Source: Welwitschia mirabilis
Lineage: Eukaryota; Gnetophyta; Gnetopsida; Welwitschiales
Direction of reading: 5' to 3'
Assembly (NCBI GenBank): GCA_051453625.1
Contig: JBOZIK010000001.1
Location: 262,830,430 to 262,881,496, forward strand
DNA length: 51,067 nucleotides
Shown in pieces: positions 21,025 to 32,826 of the stretch; position 1 is the stretch's first letter, and each line of letters opens with the position of its first letter. Position numbers and translations under genes: made by a program. The notes beneath the pieces were generated by a model. It ran no database searches and was not told where the DNA came from. It was given only the letters and a program-made list of their open reading frames with translations.

Positions 21025-22120
21025 TGTTTTGGTGCATATTTATGCAATTTTACACTTATAGTAAAATTAAATCCTGTAAATCACAAATACAACACACTAA
21101 TATAGACAGGAGTGACTCAAATGTCATAATACATCGAAGGACAAAGTAGGAAATAAAAGAGTTGCTTTCCATAAAAAATATCTTGTACTCTAACTTCAAA
21201 AATAACTTATAATACATGAAAGTAAAATACAACACACCCATGTAAAGTTAACTTAGAAAAAGAAAACAACAATGTAGCTAACCTAAATTAATCAAGCATA
21301 ACATTGATAAAGGTTACCCTCATAACACTATATCACTAAAGAATCTGTCACCAGATTAGAAGAAACATAATTTATGAGGATGAGAAACAATTATACATTA
21401 AAATTAGAAAAGGAAATGTTCTATATTAAATCAGGAACCACATCCATATTACAAAGTAGCTACACCTCAAAGGAGGAAATGTCACCCAACACTAAGAAAG
21501 ACATCTCTCTATAATTACAAGGATGGATCTCTAGCCCTTTTATCTCATATCATAATAATTTTAGATGTAAATGAAAATAAGCAGGAGTAAAGGATGAAAT
21601 CACTATTTATTAATACATAAGTGCATACGAAAATAGACAGAAACGTAAAAGTAAAACCATAATGATCATGTAAAAAGAAATAGATACACATGTAGCAGAA
21701 GTTAGGTGAATGTTTAGTGTAAACATTATAATAGTATCATTTTATTGGTTATTTTAATAATAGAAGAGATGATACCACCTCAAAAATAATCCACGTTAGC
21801 TATAAGATAGATTATAACCAACATCCCTATTAGCATGAATTACTTAGTTGTCTATATAGTCATTTAGATGATGAAGTGGATAATGGTCTTTTACAAATAT
21901 TTAATCAGTATATTAAGCTCAATGTTTTATAGGATGTTATCTTAAAAATGTAAACTATTTAGAATTGTTCAAAATATTGTAAATCATTATGGAGATTACA
22001 TGTTTTCATCTCTTTCATTGCATCTCTTCATTATCATAAAAATCAATTATTTACATGTCTATTAACATATAAAACCACTTAGAATATCCTATCAAATATG
22101 TGTAAGTTGGCAGTACAACA
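21025..22120 (-). mobile_element. Athila-like 3' LTR (complete, ~1.1 kb)
   Basis: The minus strand begins TGTTGTACTGCCAAC after a purine tract and ends CACCAAAACA. It is collinear with the plus-strand LTR at 40526-41746, including 'tatttgataggrtat', 'gaggtggyatcatctcctat', 'gagggyaacctttatya', 'tatgacattyrrgtcactcc' and the terminal 'gcataaata'. No protein gene; a 61-codon minus frame at 21056-21241 is not conserved in the other LTRs. Confidence 0.85.
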
Positions 22121-22145
22121 TAGCCTTCCACTTAGCCTTGTCAGT
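22121..22145 (-). promoter_or_regulatory. Polypurine tract of the nested Athila-like element
   Basis: The minus strand reads 'aaggctaagtggaaggcta' immediately before the LTR start. It matches the plus-strand tract at 2715-2734. Confidence 0.65.
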
Positions 22146-22639
22146 CCTTAATAAAACCAAGTGGTAAACCATGTTTGTAAGCCAACTTATTGGACAATAA
22201 AATAGCTAGAATACTTAAGGAAATCATATCTAAAGGTTTTCATAATTTACAGAGATACACACTAAATTTTAAGAAATTAGAAAAACTAAATATTTCACTT
22301 ACCATAAACTTAGTCAATCAGCAATCAAGGTCATCATCTAGATGATGGAAGGGATAAGAGGCTTAAAAAAGATTTTTAAAAACTAGAATCTACAATAATT
22401 TTTTTTTTTTTACAAATAATCACACAATGTAATAGAGTATCCTCCTACTAAATTAAGTAGTAATAATTAAAAAGTTACCTAAGTAAAATAAACATTCATC
22501 ATAACATATAAAAAATTAGAATATAGACATGAAAAATTAGATTTAAATTATTACACCATGCTAGAAAAATAAAGTGTCTATAAAATCAAAGAAAGGTTTT
22601 AGTACAAAAGTATATAGAAGGAAAGTTACAAAATAATAA
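22146..22639 (-). other. 3' untranslated part of the Athila-like element
   Basis: AT-rich sequence between the extra ORF and the polypurine tract. Its last ~70 bases match 2640-2714. No gene is seen. Confidence 0.5.
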
Positions 22640-23900
22640 TACAAAATCACTCCCCTCATCGACACATGAAAAACTATTGTTTAGAAATTGGGTTAGGAGT
22701 AGGAGGAAAAGAAGGGGAATGCTTAGGATTTTTGAGGAAATGGAGATCTAAAGATGTAAAAATTAATATAACTGCCTTATTGCAATGGATATGTACAAAC
22801 TCACTAATGTCTACTATTACACTACTGGATGGAAACAACATGCTAGTGCATGTTAATAATATAGTTCTTAGTGTGTTGTACTCTCTGCTCAATAGTTAGG
22901 ACCCTGTGATTTAAGGTCTAGATCCTTTGATCAAGTAACTAAATACCTATATCAATGAAACCTCTAATGGTCTTGGTGGTTTTAGTCAAAAGAGCATAAA
23001 TCTACTTAAGTAATATCATAATTTTAATCCTTTATACTTGAGGTCTCTCTACTTCTCCTAGAACTTATATATTCATATCTTGTAAATAGTGAGCTAAAGT
23101 CCATGTATGTGATAAGCACTGCTTGCTCATAAACTCTGGTATTCCAAACCGTCTAAAGAGTGCTAAGAGGAGGCATGGGTAACTAAGTATTTGAAGTTGT
23201 AGTGCCTCTATCATGGATCTAAGTCTTCTATAGATAAATGTAGGAAGGTCCATCTACTTCACTTATCTAAAAGATACAAATATCTGAAGATACACTACCA
23301 TGAAATGACTATTGTGAGAAGATGAGTTGATGTTATGGATCAGCCTTCTATGTAAAACTCTATTTGTGAGGGTTAACTGAGTAACATTTATCCCTTATTG
23401 ATTAGTAATGAGATTAGCTAGAATATCTAAAATGGTGCCATATGCTCAATGCTCCTCAATCCCATTAGAAGAGTATATGTGCATACTTCCAAGCCCATCA
23501 AGATCTATGAAAACTATAATATGGAAGGAATGATCTTATATAAAATAAATAATCATATCTTATAATTGATCATGAATATTATGTCACCTCTCAATATGCA
23601 TGGTGTCATAGAACTCCCTCATCTCTGATATGTAGTATGACTTGTCTGCATCTATAATCCATCTAAGCTATAAATATGTCAGTCTTTGGTCTATGTTAAG
23701 TTCGATATGACTCACAAAATTACTAACATATTATTAACATAGATACTAGCCATATAAATAGTCATAGAATAATCTTGTTGAGGTGACATATGTGTAGGAT
23801 CTACAAGCTCTATTTTTGACTCAACTAGAGGGGCTCCCTCCTACTCAACTACCTTAGCCTTAGCCTTTACTTATCCAGCTCTACATGTATGGGGTCGACT
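22640..23900 (-). pseudogene. Extra 3' ORF of the Athila-like element (function unknown)
   Basis: Downstream of the integrase the minus strand holds a long decayed coding region. It opens with LSRPHTCRAG, has acidic/charged text such as EGAPLVESKIELVDPTHMSP, a middle part with YRRLRSMIEALQLQILSYP and LFRRFGIPEFMSKQC, and a late heptad-like stretch LLDQRI..LNHRVLTIEQRV that could form a coiled coil. It closes with a Pro/Ser-rich tail (HSPSFPPTPNPISKQ). Athila-group elements are known to carry an extra ORF here, sometimes called env-like. I see no signal peptide or clear membrane span, so I do not call it env. It has several stops and frame changes. Family assignment is inference from position and style. 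Confidence 0.5.
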
Positions 23901-26080
23901 CAATCAAAAACACAAAAAACATCATGTAAAAATATAAATACATGTTAAAAACTTACATTAATGTATAATAACAACTCCTAAACAGAAAATGAAAAAATAC
24001 TAAAAAATATATCCTACATTCCCTCCCCCCTAAAAGTTCTAAATGCATCTTAAATTACCTAAATGTAAGAAGAAAAATGAGAAATATGTGAAAAGTTTTA
24101 AAAACTATATTTTTAGTAGATCTCATATGAAGTAAAAACTTGAAGTGATAAAAAAATATATAATCTAGTAGAAGTGTAGAACATATCAAACTAATAAATT
24201 TTACCTTAAGGAATACTATGTTTTGACGTATGGTTTGTGAAAAATGAGTGAGAAAGATGAAAATTTTGATATACCTTATAAAACATACAAATGTTCATAA
24301 CTCAAAAATATGTAGTGAAATTCAAATTCATAAGTTCCAAATTAAAGAACATGAAAAATAAAAGATATACATCAAAAAAGTAAAAAATAAGAGAAATAAA
24401 AAACACATCCCATTTTTAAAAATTTAGTGAAATCTCATAAATCTGGATATAAAATCTGGACAAGTTCCAGAAAACTGGTATAGACTAAAGGGATTGTCAT
24501 CTCTCAAAGAAACATGTGAAAATGATAAAAAAAACAGGAAAAATGAGGAAAAAGGGTCTAGGCCACAATTATTATATTGCACTATCATACAGTTTTGTCA
24601 TCTGAATGATAGCCCTAAAACAACTCTTAGAAAAAATTAGAATATCATCCTTCTAGTGTTGTCTAGAGCACCAAGTGAATGTCAAGGTATGAAAAGTTTT
24701 TCAGAAAAAAAATGTTAGTCAATAAACTTATATTTAAATATAATCATTTAAGTTCTAAAAAGAAAAGCTTAGAAAGACAAAAAATTAGATAAAAAACAAA
24801 GAAAATCAAGGAAAAAAGGATAAACACACATGAAATAAAAAATTATAGCTAAATAAAATAGACTATTTAGACTAAAACCTATAGGAAAAGATGCATAAAT
24901 GTACCTAATTAGAAAAGATAATCACGAGAAAATTACAACTTCATAAGCGACAAGGGAACTCATAAAAACTAGAAAATGAAAAAGATGTTCCTTTTTATTT
25001 TCAAAATCTTTCTTTAAAATGATATAATATGAAAGAATAGCAAGGAAACGATTAAATGATTAAGGTTCTATGAAAGAATGAGAAAATGATAAATGACTTT
25101 AAAATCCTAAATTTAAAAAAAATGAAGAAACACAAAGTGAAAATGAACATAAGAAACAAGGAGAAGATTGTTTACATATCCTAAGTACTAATCTAGAAAA
25201 CTCCCAAGGAAGACATCATAAAGTCACTTGAGTAGATATGCATGATAAAATGCATATACTACATAAAGTTTACTAAAAAATTCAATGGTTATGGTGNNNN
25301 NNNNNNAAATCAAAAGTTACTTAGAAATGAAACCACTTACTCTCATCCCACAAATATACTAAAATCTTCAAAAGTAAAATTACTAAGTGGGAATACTAAG
25401 AGTCTAGGAAATAAGAAATAATCTGATGATACTAGGAAAACCACTAATCTCATAGTCTTAAATTTTATTTATTTTTTCCATGATGAGGGGAGTGAAACCA
25501 CTATTAGAGGAGTAGGAACATGTGAAGCATGACCAACTAATCCCTTAGTGAAGTTTCCATAGCTACCAACACCATCAAGGTTCCTTTTAAAAATATTTAA
25601 TATAGTGTTATAGAACAACATAATGACCATGTATGTTTCTTTGAAATATAAATGTAATAGATCATGATTATCATTTCTTTTTTTCCTTTCCTTTTTTTTG
25701 GAAAAATTCCTACATGATTACATGCTCAAAGAGATAAAGGTAAATAAGTGAGATAAAAGATAGAAAAAAACATTTTTAAATAATCCATGACCTTATTACC
25801 ATTAAAAAAGACACAAATAACTAAGGCATATTCCTTCAAATTAAGTCTACATACATGAGAATGTTTTAAAATTAGGTGAATCCAATATTACCACTATAAA
25901 TTCCCAAGTGTAAATATTAGTTATTAAACTTCATAAAGCAATACAAAAGTTAAGTTTAAAAGATGATTAAGTAATTATCATAATATTAACCAAAGGAGTA
26001 GGTTAGGAAAGAACTTAGACAATGATATGGAGGAAGTCCTTCTCATTGACAGGAACTTCCAAAATAAGTGCTCCTACCAT
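23901..26080 (-). other. Spacer between integrase and extra ORF of the Athila-like element
   Basis: AT-rich and mostly non-coding by eye. A conspicuous purine run on the minus strand, 'ttttaggggggagggaatg' near 24015-24034, lies shortly before the extra ORF. Around 25470-25570 the sequence parallels the plus-strand copy at 1660-1740. A 10-N run sits at 25297-25306. Confidence 0.4.
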
Positions 26081-26089
26081 GTTTATGGT

Positions 26090-27310
26090 TGCATTTAAAG
26101 AACCTTTAAATAATTTAAACCATTTCCTATTAATATTCTAAACCTCTCTAGACTTTAAGTCTAAAATTGAAACTGAGTTATTAGGATGCACTTTCTCTAT
26201 AAGGTAAGAACCTAACCATTTAAAGTTCAACTTATTATTCAAAAGATGAACTTTAATGTTGTACAACAAAACAAGTTAATACGATTTAGCCTTTTTATGG
26301 AATATCTTTTTATCATGTTTAAACCTTACTTATGATTTATGAATTAACTCATAATGTATGACATAAGTTCCTTTTTCATCAAGATAGACTAATTGGGCTA
26401 ATTGATATTAAATTTTTCAAAAAAATCCATAAGATTAAGTTAATCATATGCATGATAAAAATTATAATACAAATCAATATGTAATATACAAACTTTACCA
26501 TACACAAGTCTATAAGGTAGAAAATGAAGAGGAGTATGTCAATTAATATAATATGCCCAAAGTAAATTGTTAATTTTAGAGGACTAAGACTTTTTATTAA
26601 TAGATATAAGTTTTTATAACATTTTATTTATTTCTCTGTTAGCATTTTTGGTTTATCGATTAGCTTGAATATGATACACACAAGTTACTCTATGTTCTAT
26701 CCCAATAGATAAAAAGAAGTTTTTTAAAAATTTAATTAATAAAATTAGTATCTTGATTACTAATGATAACTCTTAAAAACTCAAATCTTTGAAAGATATG
26801 AGTTCTAAAAAAATGACAAATAGTTTGGACATTATTCAAAGAAGTAGGTATGACTTCAATCCATTTAGTCACATGATCTACTACCACTAAAATATAATGC
26901 TTATCAGAAGAATGTTGATGAATAGGGCCTATTAAATTAATACCCTAATAATCAAAAGGCTTACATTCAAGAATAACTTTAAGAGGGATTTCTTATGAAC
27001 TAACAAGACCACCATAAGGTTGAAAAGGATCACACCTTCTAGCAAAATCAAAAGATTCATGAAAAAGAGTCAGTTACTAAAAACTAGAATAGAGGATTCT
27101 CATCATTATTTTATATCCACTAAAGTGTCCTCCACAAATATCATTATGACAAAGATGAAGGATTTTAGGTATTTCCTAATTAGGCATACATTTTCTCATG
27201 ATTTGAAATTTACACATATGATACAAATGTGGTTCTATCCACTCATAGTTACCTATCTTGTGGATAAAATATTTGCATTGATTATAGATCCAATGCTATA
27301 ATGTTTTCAT
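26090..27310 (-). pseudogene. Athila-like integrase (broken)
   Basis: From 27180 down, the fragments read CGGHFSGYKIM (family: CGGHF at the zinc-binding domain), RRCDPFQPYGG (family: RCDxCQRxG), IPLKVILECKPFDY, GINLIGPIHQHSSDKHYILV, VDHVTKWIEVIPT, ...VIISNQDTNFIN, and at 26499-26520 LPYRLVYGK (family: SPYRLVYGKACHLPVE). The last is typical of Athila. Of the catalytic DDE triad the first Asp (GID) is Asn and the second (SD) is Asn, both explained by G-to-A changes; the Glu region is unreadable. Inserts element DNA in living relatives; here inactive. It is followed by a C-terminal part with LDEKGTYVIHYELIHKS and WLGSYLIEKV. Confidence 0.8.
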
Positions 27311-28700
27311 GATCACAAAATAGTTAACAAAGTCTGCATACTAAGGGGGATAATAAGAAGAAGATACAATAAAATGTTGCTCATTAGGGAATGAATCATC
27401 AATGATACAATCATCTATAGGAGAAGAAAGATGAGGTAAGTAATCGATAACATAGTTATGCATCCCTGTTTTATTTATGATGGTCTAGTTAAACTATTGC
27501 ATAAGGAGGATTCATCTAATCAAATGTGCAATAGAATCTTTCTTGATCATGAGGTAATGAATGGCAACATGGTCAGTGTCAAAATTTGTATGAAAGCCTA
27601 AAAGATAATGTCTAAGACAATCAAGAAAAAAATTAATTGCTAACATCTCTTTCTCTATAGTGGTATAATTCATTTAAGTTATAGAGAAAGATTTGCTAAG
27701 ATGAGATATAATATAAAAATAATTTTCATATTTCTGATAAAGAACCCCATCTATGGCAAAATTACTAGTATCACACATAAGTTTAAAATCTTTTTCACGA
27801 TTAGGTTCCATTACTATAAAATCATAAGAAAGTTTAAGTTTAAGCCTATCGAAAGCAAGTTGATAAGATTCATTCCATTCAAATTTGGATTCTTTCTATA
27901 GTAATGAGTGAAGGGGTTTACAGATAATAGAATATTCATAAATGAATTAATAGTAAAAGCCACAATAACTAAGAAAAGATATAACTTATTCAACATTTAT
28001 AGGAGGATTAGGTTTTAAATAATGCCAAAGCATCCATCTTGATCCCCTTTTTTGAGATAATATAATCTAAAATAATTCCATATTATACAAGAAATAAACT
28101 CTTTTTCCAACTTAAGTATAGGCCACTAGAAATAAAATGGTTATGGAATTGTTCTAATTGATTTAATATTTATTCAAATGTTTCAACATAAATGGAGAAT
28201 TCATCCATAAAAATCTCAATAGAATTTTTAATCATATGAAAACAAAATGCTTATCATATCATGTTAAAAAGTGCTAAGAGTATTCCAAAGTCCAAAAGGC
28301 ATGCATCTAAAAGAAAAAATACAAAAATGAGAAGTAAAAGTGGTTTTGGCTTGATCTCAATAGCAATGCAAACTTGGTTGTAACCATTATAACCATTAAG
28401 AAATAGTAAAATGTATGACCCTAAATCCTATCAAGAATATGATTAACAAAAGGCAAAGTATAGTGGTACTTTTTAGTTACTTCATTTAGTTTTTAAAATT
28501 CTATGCACATTCTCCAATTTTCACCTTTTTTTAGAAACTACCATCAAGGGGCTAATCCACTAACAATCAGCAATTGAATAAATAACTCTAACATTTATTA
28601 ATTTTATAGTTTCATCTTTAATAATTTATTTAAGGAATGAATTGAGTCTACTTTGGGGTTGTCTCATAACTTTTATGTTTTCTTAAAAGAACATTTAATG
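27311..28700 (-). pseudogene. Athila-like reverse transcriptase and RNase H (broken)
   Basis: From 28690 the minus strand reads LNSFLK...DETIKLINVRVIYSIADC, WISPLMVV (family: VIYPISDSxWVSPVQVVPKK), and a broken MCIDFRKLN. Near 28200-28211 the catalytic motif reads FMDE instead of FMDD. Then come ISFLSYCGFYY, KFEWNESYQLAFDRLK, and for RNase H CDTSNFAIDGVLYQK, TTIEKEMLAINFF, LRHYLLGFHTNFDTDH, MIKKDSIAHLIR. Reverse transcriptase copies the RNA; RNase H degrades the template. The loss of the second Asp alone would abolish polymerisation. Stops and frame changes are scattered throughout. Confidence 0.8.
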
Positions 28701-29239
28701 TTAAATAATCAAAGTAGATATGACTATCAAATCATTAGGGGGTTAAGCAAATGCATTTACCTTAGATTGTAAAAGAGAGACTAGACACGATACTTGTTTA
28801 GGAGTAAGATTTTTATTGATGATTAAAGGTTTGTTCAAGTTAGTATTTAGGAAAATGTATTTAGTCCACTATCTAAAGGTTTCAAGTTTAAAATGATGTT
28901 TAAATTTTTATTTTCTAAAAAATTCTCTAAAAAAAACTATCATCTTAAACTATCATCTAAACNNNNNNNNNNNNNNNNNNNNNNNNNNNNNNNNNNNNTT
29001 AGGTTTGCTAAATTCTTGGACTTATCGATAGACTGAGACTCTCTACTCTCTAAATTAGAAAATTTAGTTTTTAAATGATCAAAATTAAGTTGATCTTAAA
29101 AAACATACAAGTTATTTACTTCTAATTTATCATCAAATAATGTTGGTTTGTGAAGCATGGACCATCTTTATTTAAGTGGATAATGCCGTAAAAACAAAGT
29201 CAACATAATTTATTCTTTCACATTCAAATCATTTCCTAA

Positions 29240-29720
29240 ATCTGTTTTGGCTGTGTCAAAAACTCTTATTGAAAACTTTTTATTCTTGCGAGCTATTGCA
29301 CAGAAAGCTCTACCTAGAAGCAAAGGATATTCATTGTTATGCTTAATTTCAATAATAAAAACATCAATGGAGTAGAAAATGTCTTCTATCTAAAAAACCA
29401 AATCCTTAATTAAACCTAATAATTTCTTCATAGATGAATCAACTAGCTCTAAAATAATTCATGTAGGTTTTACTGTTTTATTCAACCCAAGTTTCTAACA
29501 AATGCATAATGGCATAATGTTAACACTAGTTCCAATATCAATCAAGGCTTTCTTAATTCTATGGTTTTCTTCTAAAGTGACACTCATAGTTGATGCCCCT
29601 AGATCTTTAAAATTTGGACATTTTTGGCAAACTAAGTTGTTAACATATTGAGCTAGAAAGACTTTACAAGGTATGGTTTATTTTTTCTTTCTTCTAATTA
29701 AGTCTTTGGATTTTCTTGTA
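29240..29720 (-). pseudogene. Athila-like protease remnant
   Basis: The minus strand reads LEENHRIKKALIDIGTSVNI, where DIGTS is the retroviral-type aspartic protease active site (plus-strand copy: DIGAS). It continues KLGLNKTVKPT, a stop, IILELVDSSMKKLLGLIKDL, VFQIEDIFYSIDVFIIEIK and YPLLLGRAF. Athila proteases read KALIDLGASxNLMP...LKPTxxxLQLAD...PxGxxEDVLVKV...VPLILGRPF, a continuous match. It would cut the polyprotein; at least two stops break it. Confidence 0.75.
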
Positions 29721-29759
29721 AAATTTTTTAAAATGGTAAATTGATGATTAAATTTTTTA

Positions 29760-31995
29760 TTAAGGATTTTAAATAATCATTAAAAATAGGATTTGTATTA
29801 AGCCTATGAAGCCATGGGGTAGTAGGTTTATTATGTGAATATTTTTTCTTTTTGTTTCTTAATGGAGAAGGGAAAGAATGGTTTTATAAGATTTTTATGT
29901 CCTTTTATTTATTATTTTGTCACTTTATGATGTTGAAGCCTTATGGGTAGGAGGAGTTATGTTATTTCAACTTTTTGTCACTACCTTATAATCTTTTCTA
30001 ACTTCATTTGGATTTAGTAAAGGTTGAGTGATAATAGACCCTTGTGGTCTTTGATTAGCAGGCATAGTTTGTTGTAGGATACTCACAAGGTTTTCAATGT
30101 TGATATTTGTCTTTTCAATGTTTGAGTTTGTATTTTCTTATAATTTTTTAACTCCTCAATAGAATTCCTAAGAGGATAACTTTAGTTTTGGGAGTTGGGT
30201 AAGCTTGCTAAGTTATTTAAGTTATTAGATTGGAAGTTTATGTACATAAATTTCTTCTTAAAAGGCTAGAAGTTAGGATGATTTGTTTCAAAATTTTTAA
30301 AGTTGGGTTGTTCACTTAACCTAAGTTGAAAGTTGTTGTAATTTTGAACTTATCTTTGATTTTGGTTTTGGTTATAGTCTTAAGGACCTATGATTAAAAG
30401 TACATACTTTCTCATAAGTTCTCTCTCTTTTTAAGTTAGAAGGAAAGTACATTCTTTAGTGAAATGATAACTATTCTCATATAAATCATGAGTAGAAACT
30501 TCAACTTCACTCTTCTCAATTGCCATCTTTACATCTAGAATCATTTGGGTGTATTTATTTAAGCTTAAAGTAAAATCCTTTATGGTATTCACTGGTTTAT
30601 TTTCAGTTTTTATTTCATTTTCTCCTATTTTACCTCCTTTAGATCTNNNNNNNNNNNNNNNNNNNNNNNNNNNNNNNNNNNNNNNNNNNNNNNNNNNNNN
30701 NNNNNNNNNNNNNNNNNNNNNNNNNNNNNNNNNNNNNNNNNNNNNNNNNNNNNNNNNNNNNNNNNNNNNNNNNNNNNNNNNNNNNNNNNNNNNNNNNNNN
30801 NNNNNNNNNNNNNNNNNNNNNNNNNNNNNNNNNNNNNNNNNNNNNNNNNNNNNNNNNNNNNNNNNNNNNNNNNNNNNNNNNNNNNNNNNNNNNNNNNNNN
30901 NNNNNNNNNNNNNNNNNNNNNNNNNNNNNNNNNNNNNNNNNNNNNNNNNNNNNNNNNNNNNNNNNNNNNNNNNNNNNNNNNNNNNNNNNNNNNNNNNNNN
31001 NNNNNNNNNNNNNNNNNNNNNNNNNNNNNNNNNNNNNNNNNNNNNNNNNNNNNNNNNNNNNNNNNNNNNNNNNNNNNNNNNNNNNNNNNNNNNNNNNNNN
31101 NNNNNNNNNNNNNNNNNNNNNNNNNNNNNNNNNNNNNNNNNNNNNNNNNNNNNNNNNNNNNNNNNNNNNNNNNNNNNNNNNNNNNNNNNNNNNNNNNNNN
31201 NNNNNNNNNNNNNNNNNNNNNNNNNNNNNNNNNNNNNNNNNNNNNNNNNNNNNNNNNNNNNNNNNNNNNNNNNNNNNNNNNNTAAGGTTTGGTTTAATAA
31301 GTTACCTCCACAAAAAAAATCTACAAGTTGCTTCATATGACTGTTTCATCCATTGTAAAAGTAATCTACTAGTTCTACCTATGAAAAGGTATCTATACTG
31401 TTTGAATGCAAAGCAACAAAGAATCTCTTATAGGCAGAGGCATAGCCTTTATTAGGCAATTACTAGAAGTTGATAACTTATTTTTATGTTTTTAAATGGT
31501 AGTTTCATTTNNNNNNNNNNNNNNNNNNNNNNNNNNNNNNNNNNNNNNNNNNNNNNNNNNNNNNNNNNNNNNNNNNNNNNNNNNNNNNNNNNNNNNNNNN
31601 NNNNNNNNNNTGTTTGAATGCAAAGCAACAAAGAATCTCTTATAGGTAGAGGCATAGCCTTTATTAGGCAATTACTAGAAGTTGATAACTTCTTTTTATG
31701 TTTTTAAATGGTAGTTTCATTTATAAATCTCTTAATAAAGGCTTTATGAACTTGATTCCATGATTTTTTACTTTGTAGGAAATCATTCTAAGCCATAGTT
31801 TAGCTTTATCTTTTAAAGTGATGTAGAAGATAGCCATGTAGGTTATATCACTTATGTGTTTTTTAGTGTTTCTCAAAATGAGAACTAATTATTCTATATT
31901 TGTAATGTATTACAAAGGATATTCATTAAGTTCATCATTAAAGGTAGGATATGCAATTAGATTTCTTAATTAAACATCATCCATGAAACTATTAT
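29760..31995 (-). pseudogene. Athila-like gag (gapped, broken)
   Basis: The start reads LRNLIAYPTFNDE, then AIFYITLKDKAKLWLRMI with ISYKVKNHGIKFIKPLL, matching the Retrotrans_gag phrase FPFSLKDKAKAWLxSLPPGSITxW...AFLxKFFP. A repeated flank around a 100-N gap follows (31401-31510 and 31611-31721). Next VELVDYFYNGW and QLVDFFCGGNLLNQ correspond to QTFYNGL...LVDAAAGGxL. After a 636-N gap come NTIKDFTLSLNKYTQMILD and a zinc-knuckle remnant, THDLYENSYHFTKEC, which keeps the His and last Cys but has lost the first two Cys. An Asn/Gln-rich tail follows. Gag forms the particle that packages element RNA. The N-terminus is cut at ~31995 by the deletion into the LTR. Confidence 0.8.
30647..31282. other. 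Assembly gap inside Athila-like gag
   Basis: 636 N. By comparison with the plus-strand copy (about 43090-43250), only ~100-150 coding bases should be missing, so the gap is probably much larger than the true sequence. Confidence 0.7.
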
Positions 31996-31999
31996 GGTT

Positions 32000-32821
32000 G
32001 CACGAGAAGAAACAAACATACAAGTAATAGAGGTTAGGTAAATGTTCAGTGCATACATTACAACAATGATATTTGATTGGTCATTTCATTCATAAAAGAG
32101 ATGATTCCATCTCATAAATAATCCACTTCAGCTACCAGACAGACTATAGTTAGCATCCCTATTAGTATGAACTACTTNNNNNNNNNNNNNNNNNNNNNNN
32201 NNNNNNNNNNNNNNNNNNNNNNNNNNNNNNNNNNNNNNNNNNNNNNNNNNNNNNNNNNNNNNNNNNNNNNNNNNNNNNNNNNNNNNNNNNNNNNNNNNNN
32301 NNNNNNNNNNNNNNNNNNNNNNNNNNNNNNNNNNNNNNNNNNNNNNNNNNNNNNNNNNNNNNNNNNNNNNNNNNNNNNNNNNNNNNNNNNNNNNNNNNNN
32401 NNNNNNNNNNNNNNNNNNNNNNNNNNNNNNNNNNNNNNNNNNNNNNNNNNNNNNNNNNNNNNNNNNNNNNNNNNNNNNNNNNNNNNNNNNNNNNNNNNNN
32501 NNNNNNNNNNNNNNNNNNNNNNNNNNNNNNNNNNNNAGTATACACTACTTAGTTATCTATATAGTCATCTAGACGATGAGGTGGATAATGGCTTTTACAA
32601 ATCTTCAATCAGTGCATTAGACTCAATGTTCTGTAGGAAGTTTTCTAAGAAAAGTAAAGTATTTAGAATTACTTAAAATGTTGTAAATCATGTAGATTGC
32701 ATGTTTTCATCTTTTTCATCTTCACGCTCCATTATTATGGAAATCAATAATTTACCTATCTATTAACTTGCAAAACCACTCAAAATACCCTATCAAATAT
32801 GTGTTAGTTAGTAGTGTAACA
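32000..32821 (-). mobile_element. Athila-like 5' LTR, 3' part deleted
   Basis: The minus strand begins TGTTACACTACTAACTAACA and follows the 3' LTR (22120 down to 21667) closely: 'atatttgatagggtatttt', 'gatgactatatagataacta', 'gagatgrrwtcatctcttttat'. It then stops at about 32000, roughly halfway through the LTR, and gag begins at once. A 359-N gap (32178-32536) lies within it and is flanked by a short repeat of 'agtat..actactt', so real LTR sequence here is only about 450 bases. Confidence 0.75.
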
Positions 32822-32826
32822 ATCTA

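Larger units (their letters stand above)
21025..32821 (-). mobile_element. Athila-like element nested in the chromovirus gag
   Basis: Read on the minus strand: partial 5' LTR, gag, protease, reverse transcriptase, RNase H, integrase, an extra ORF region, polypurine tract, 3' LTR. Both LTRs share the TGTTGTACTACC-like start. The 5 bases outside the ends are 'atgta' (21020-21024) and 'atcta' (32822-32826), a target-site duplication with one mismatch. The 5' LTR lacks its 3' part, and the primer site and leader are missing, so a deletion has joined mid-LTR to gag. Every gene is broken. About 11.8 kb including gaps. Confidence 0.85.

Noticed and set aside
22666-22899. Plus-strand 77-codon frame with GLGVGGKEGE
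   Set aside because: It is the antisense of the Pro-rich end of the Athila extra ORF on the minus strand.
24420-24620. Resemblance of this minus-strand stretch to the leader at 41940-42060, as a possible second LTR/primer-site junction
   Set aside because: Only short shared phrases in T-rich sequence; the position downstream of integrase makes a primer site unlikely.
27020-27301. Plus-strand 93-codon frame
   Set aside because: It is antisense to the integrase zinc-binding domain and RNase H end of the minus-strand Athila-like element.
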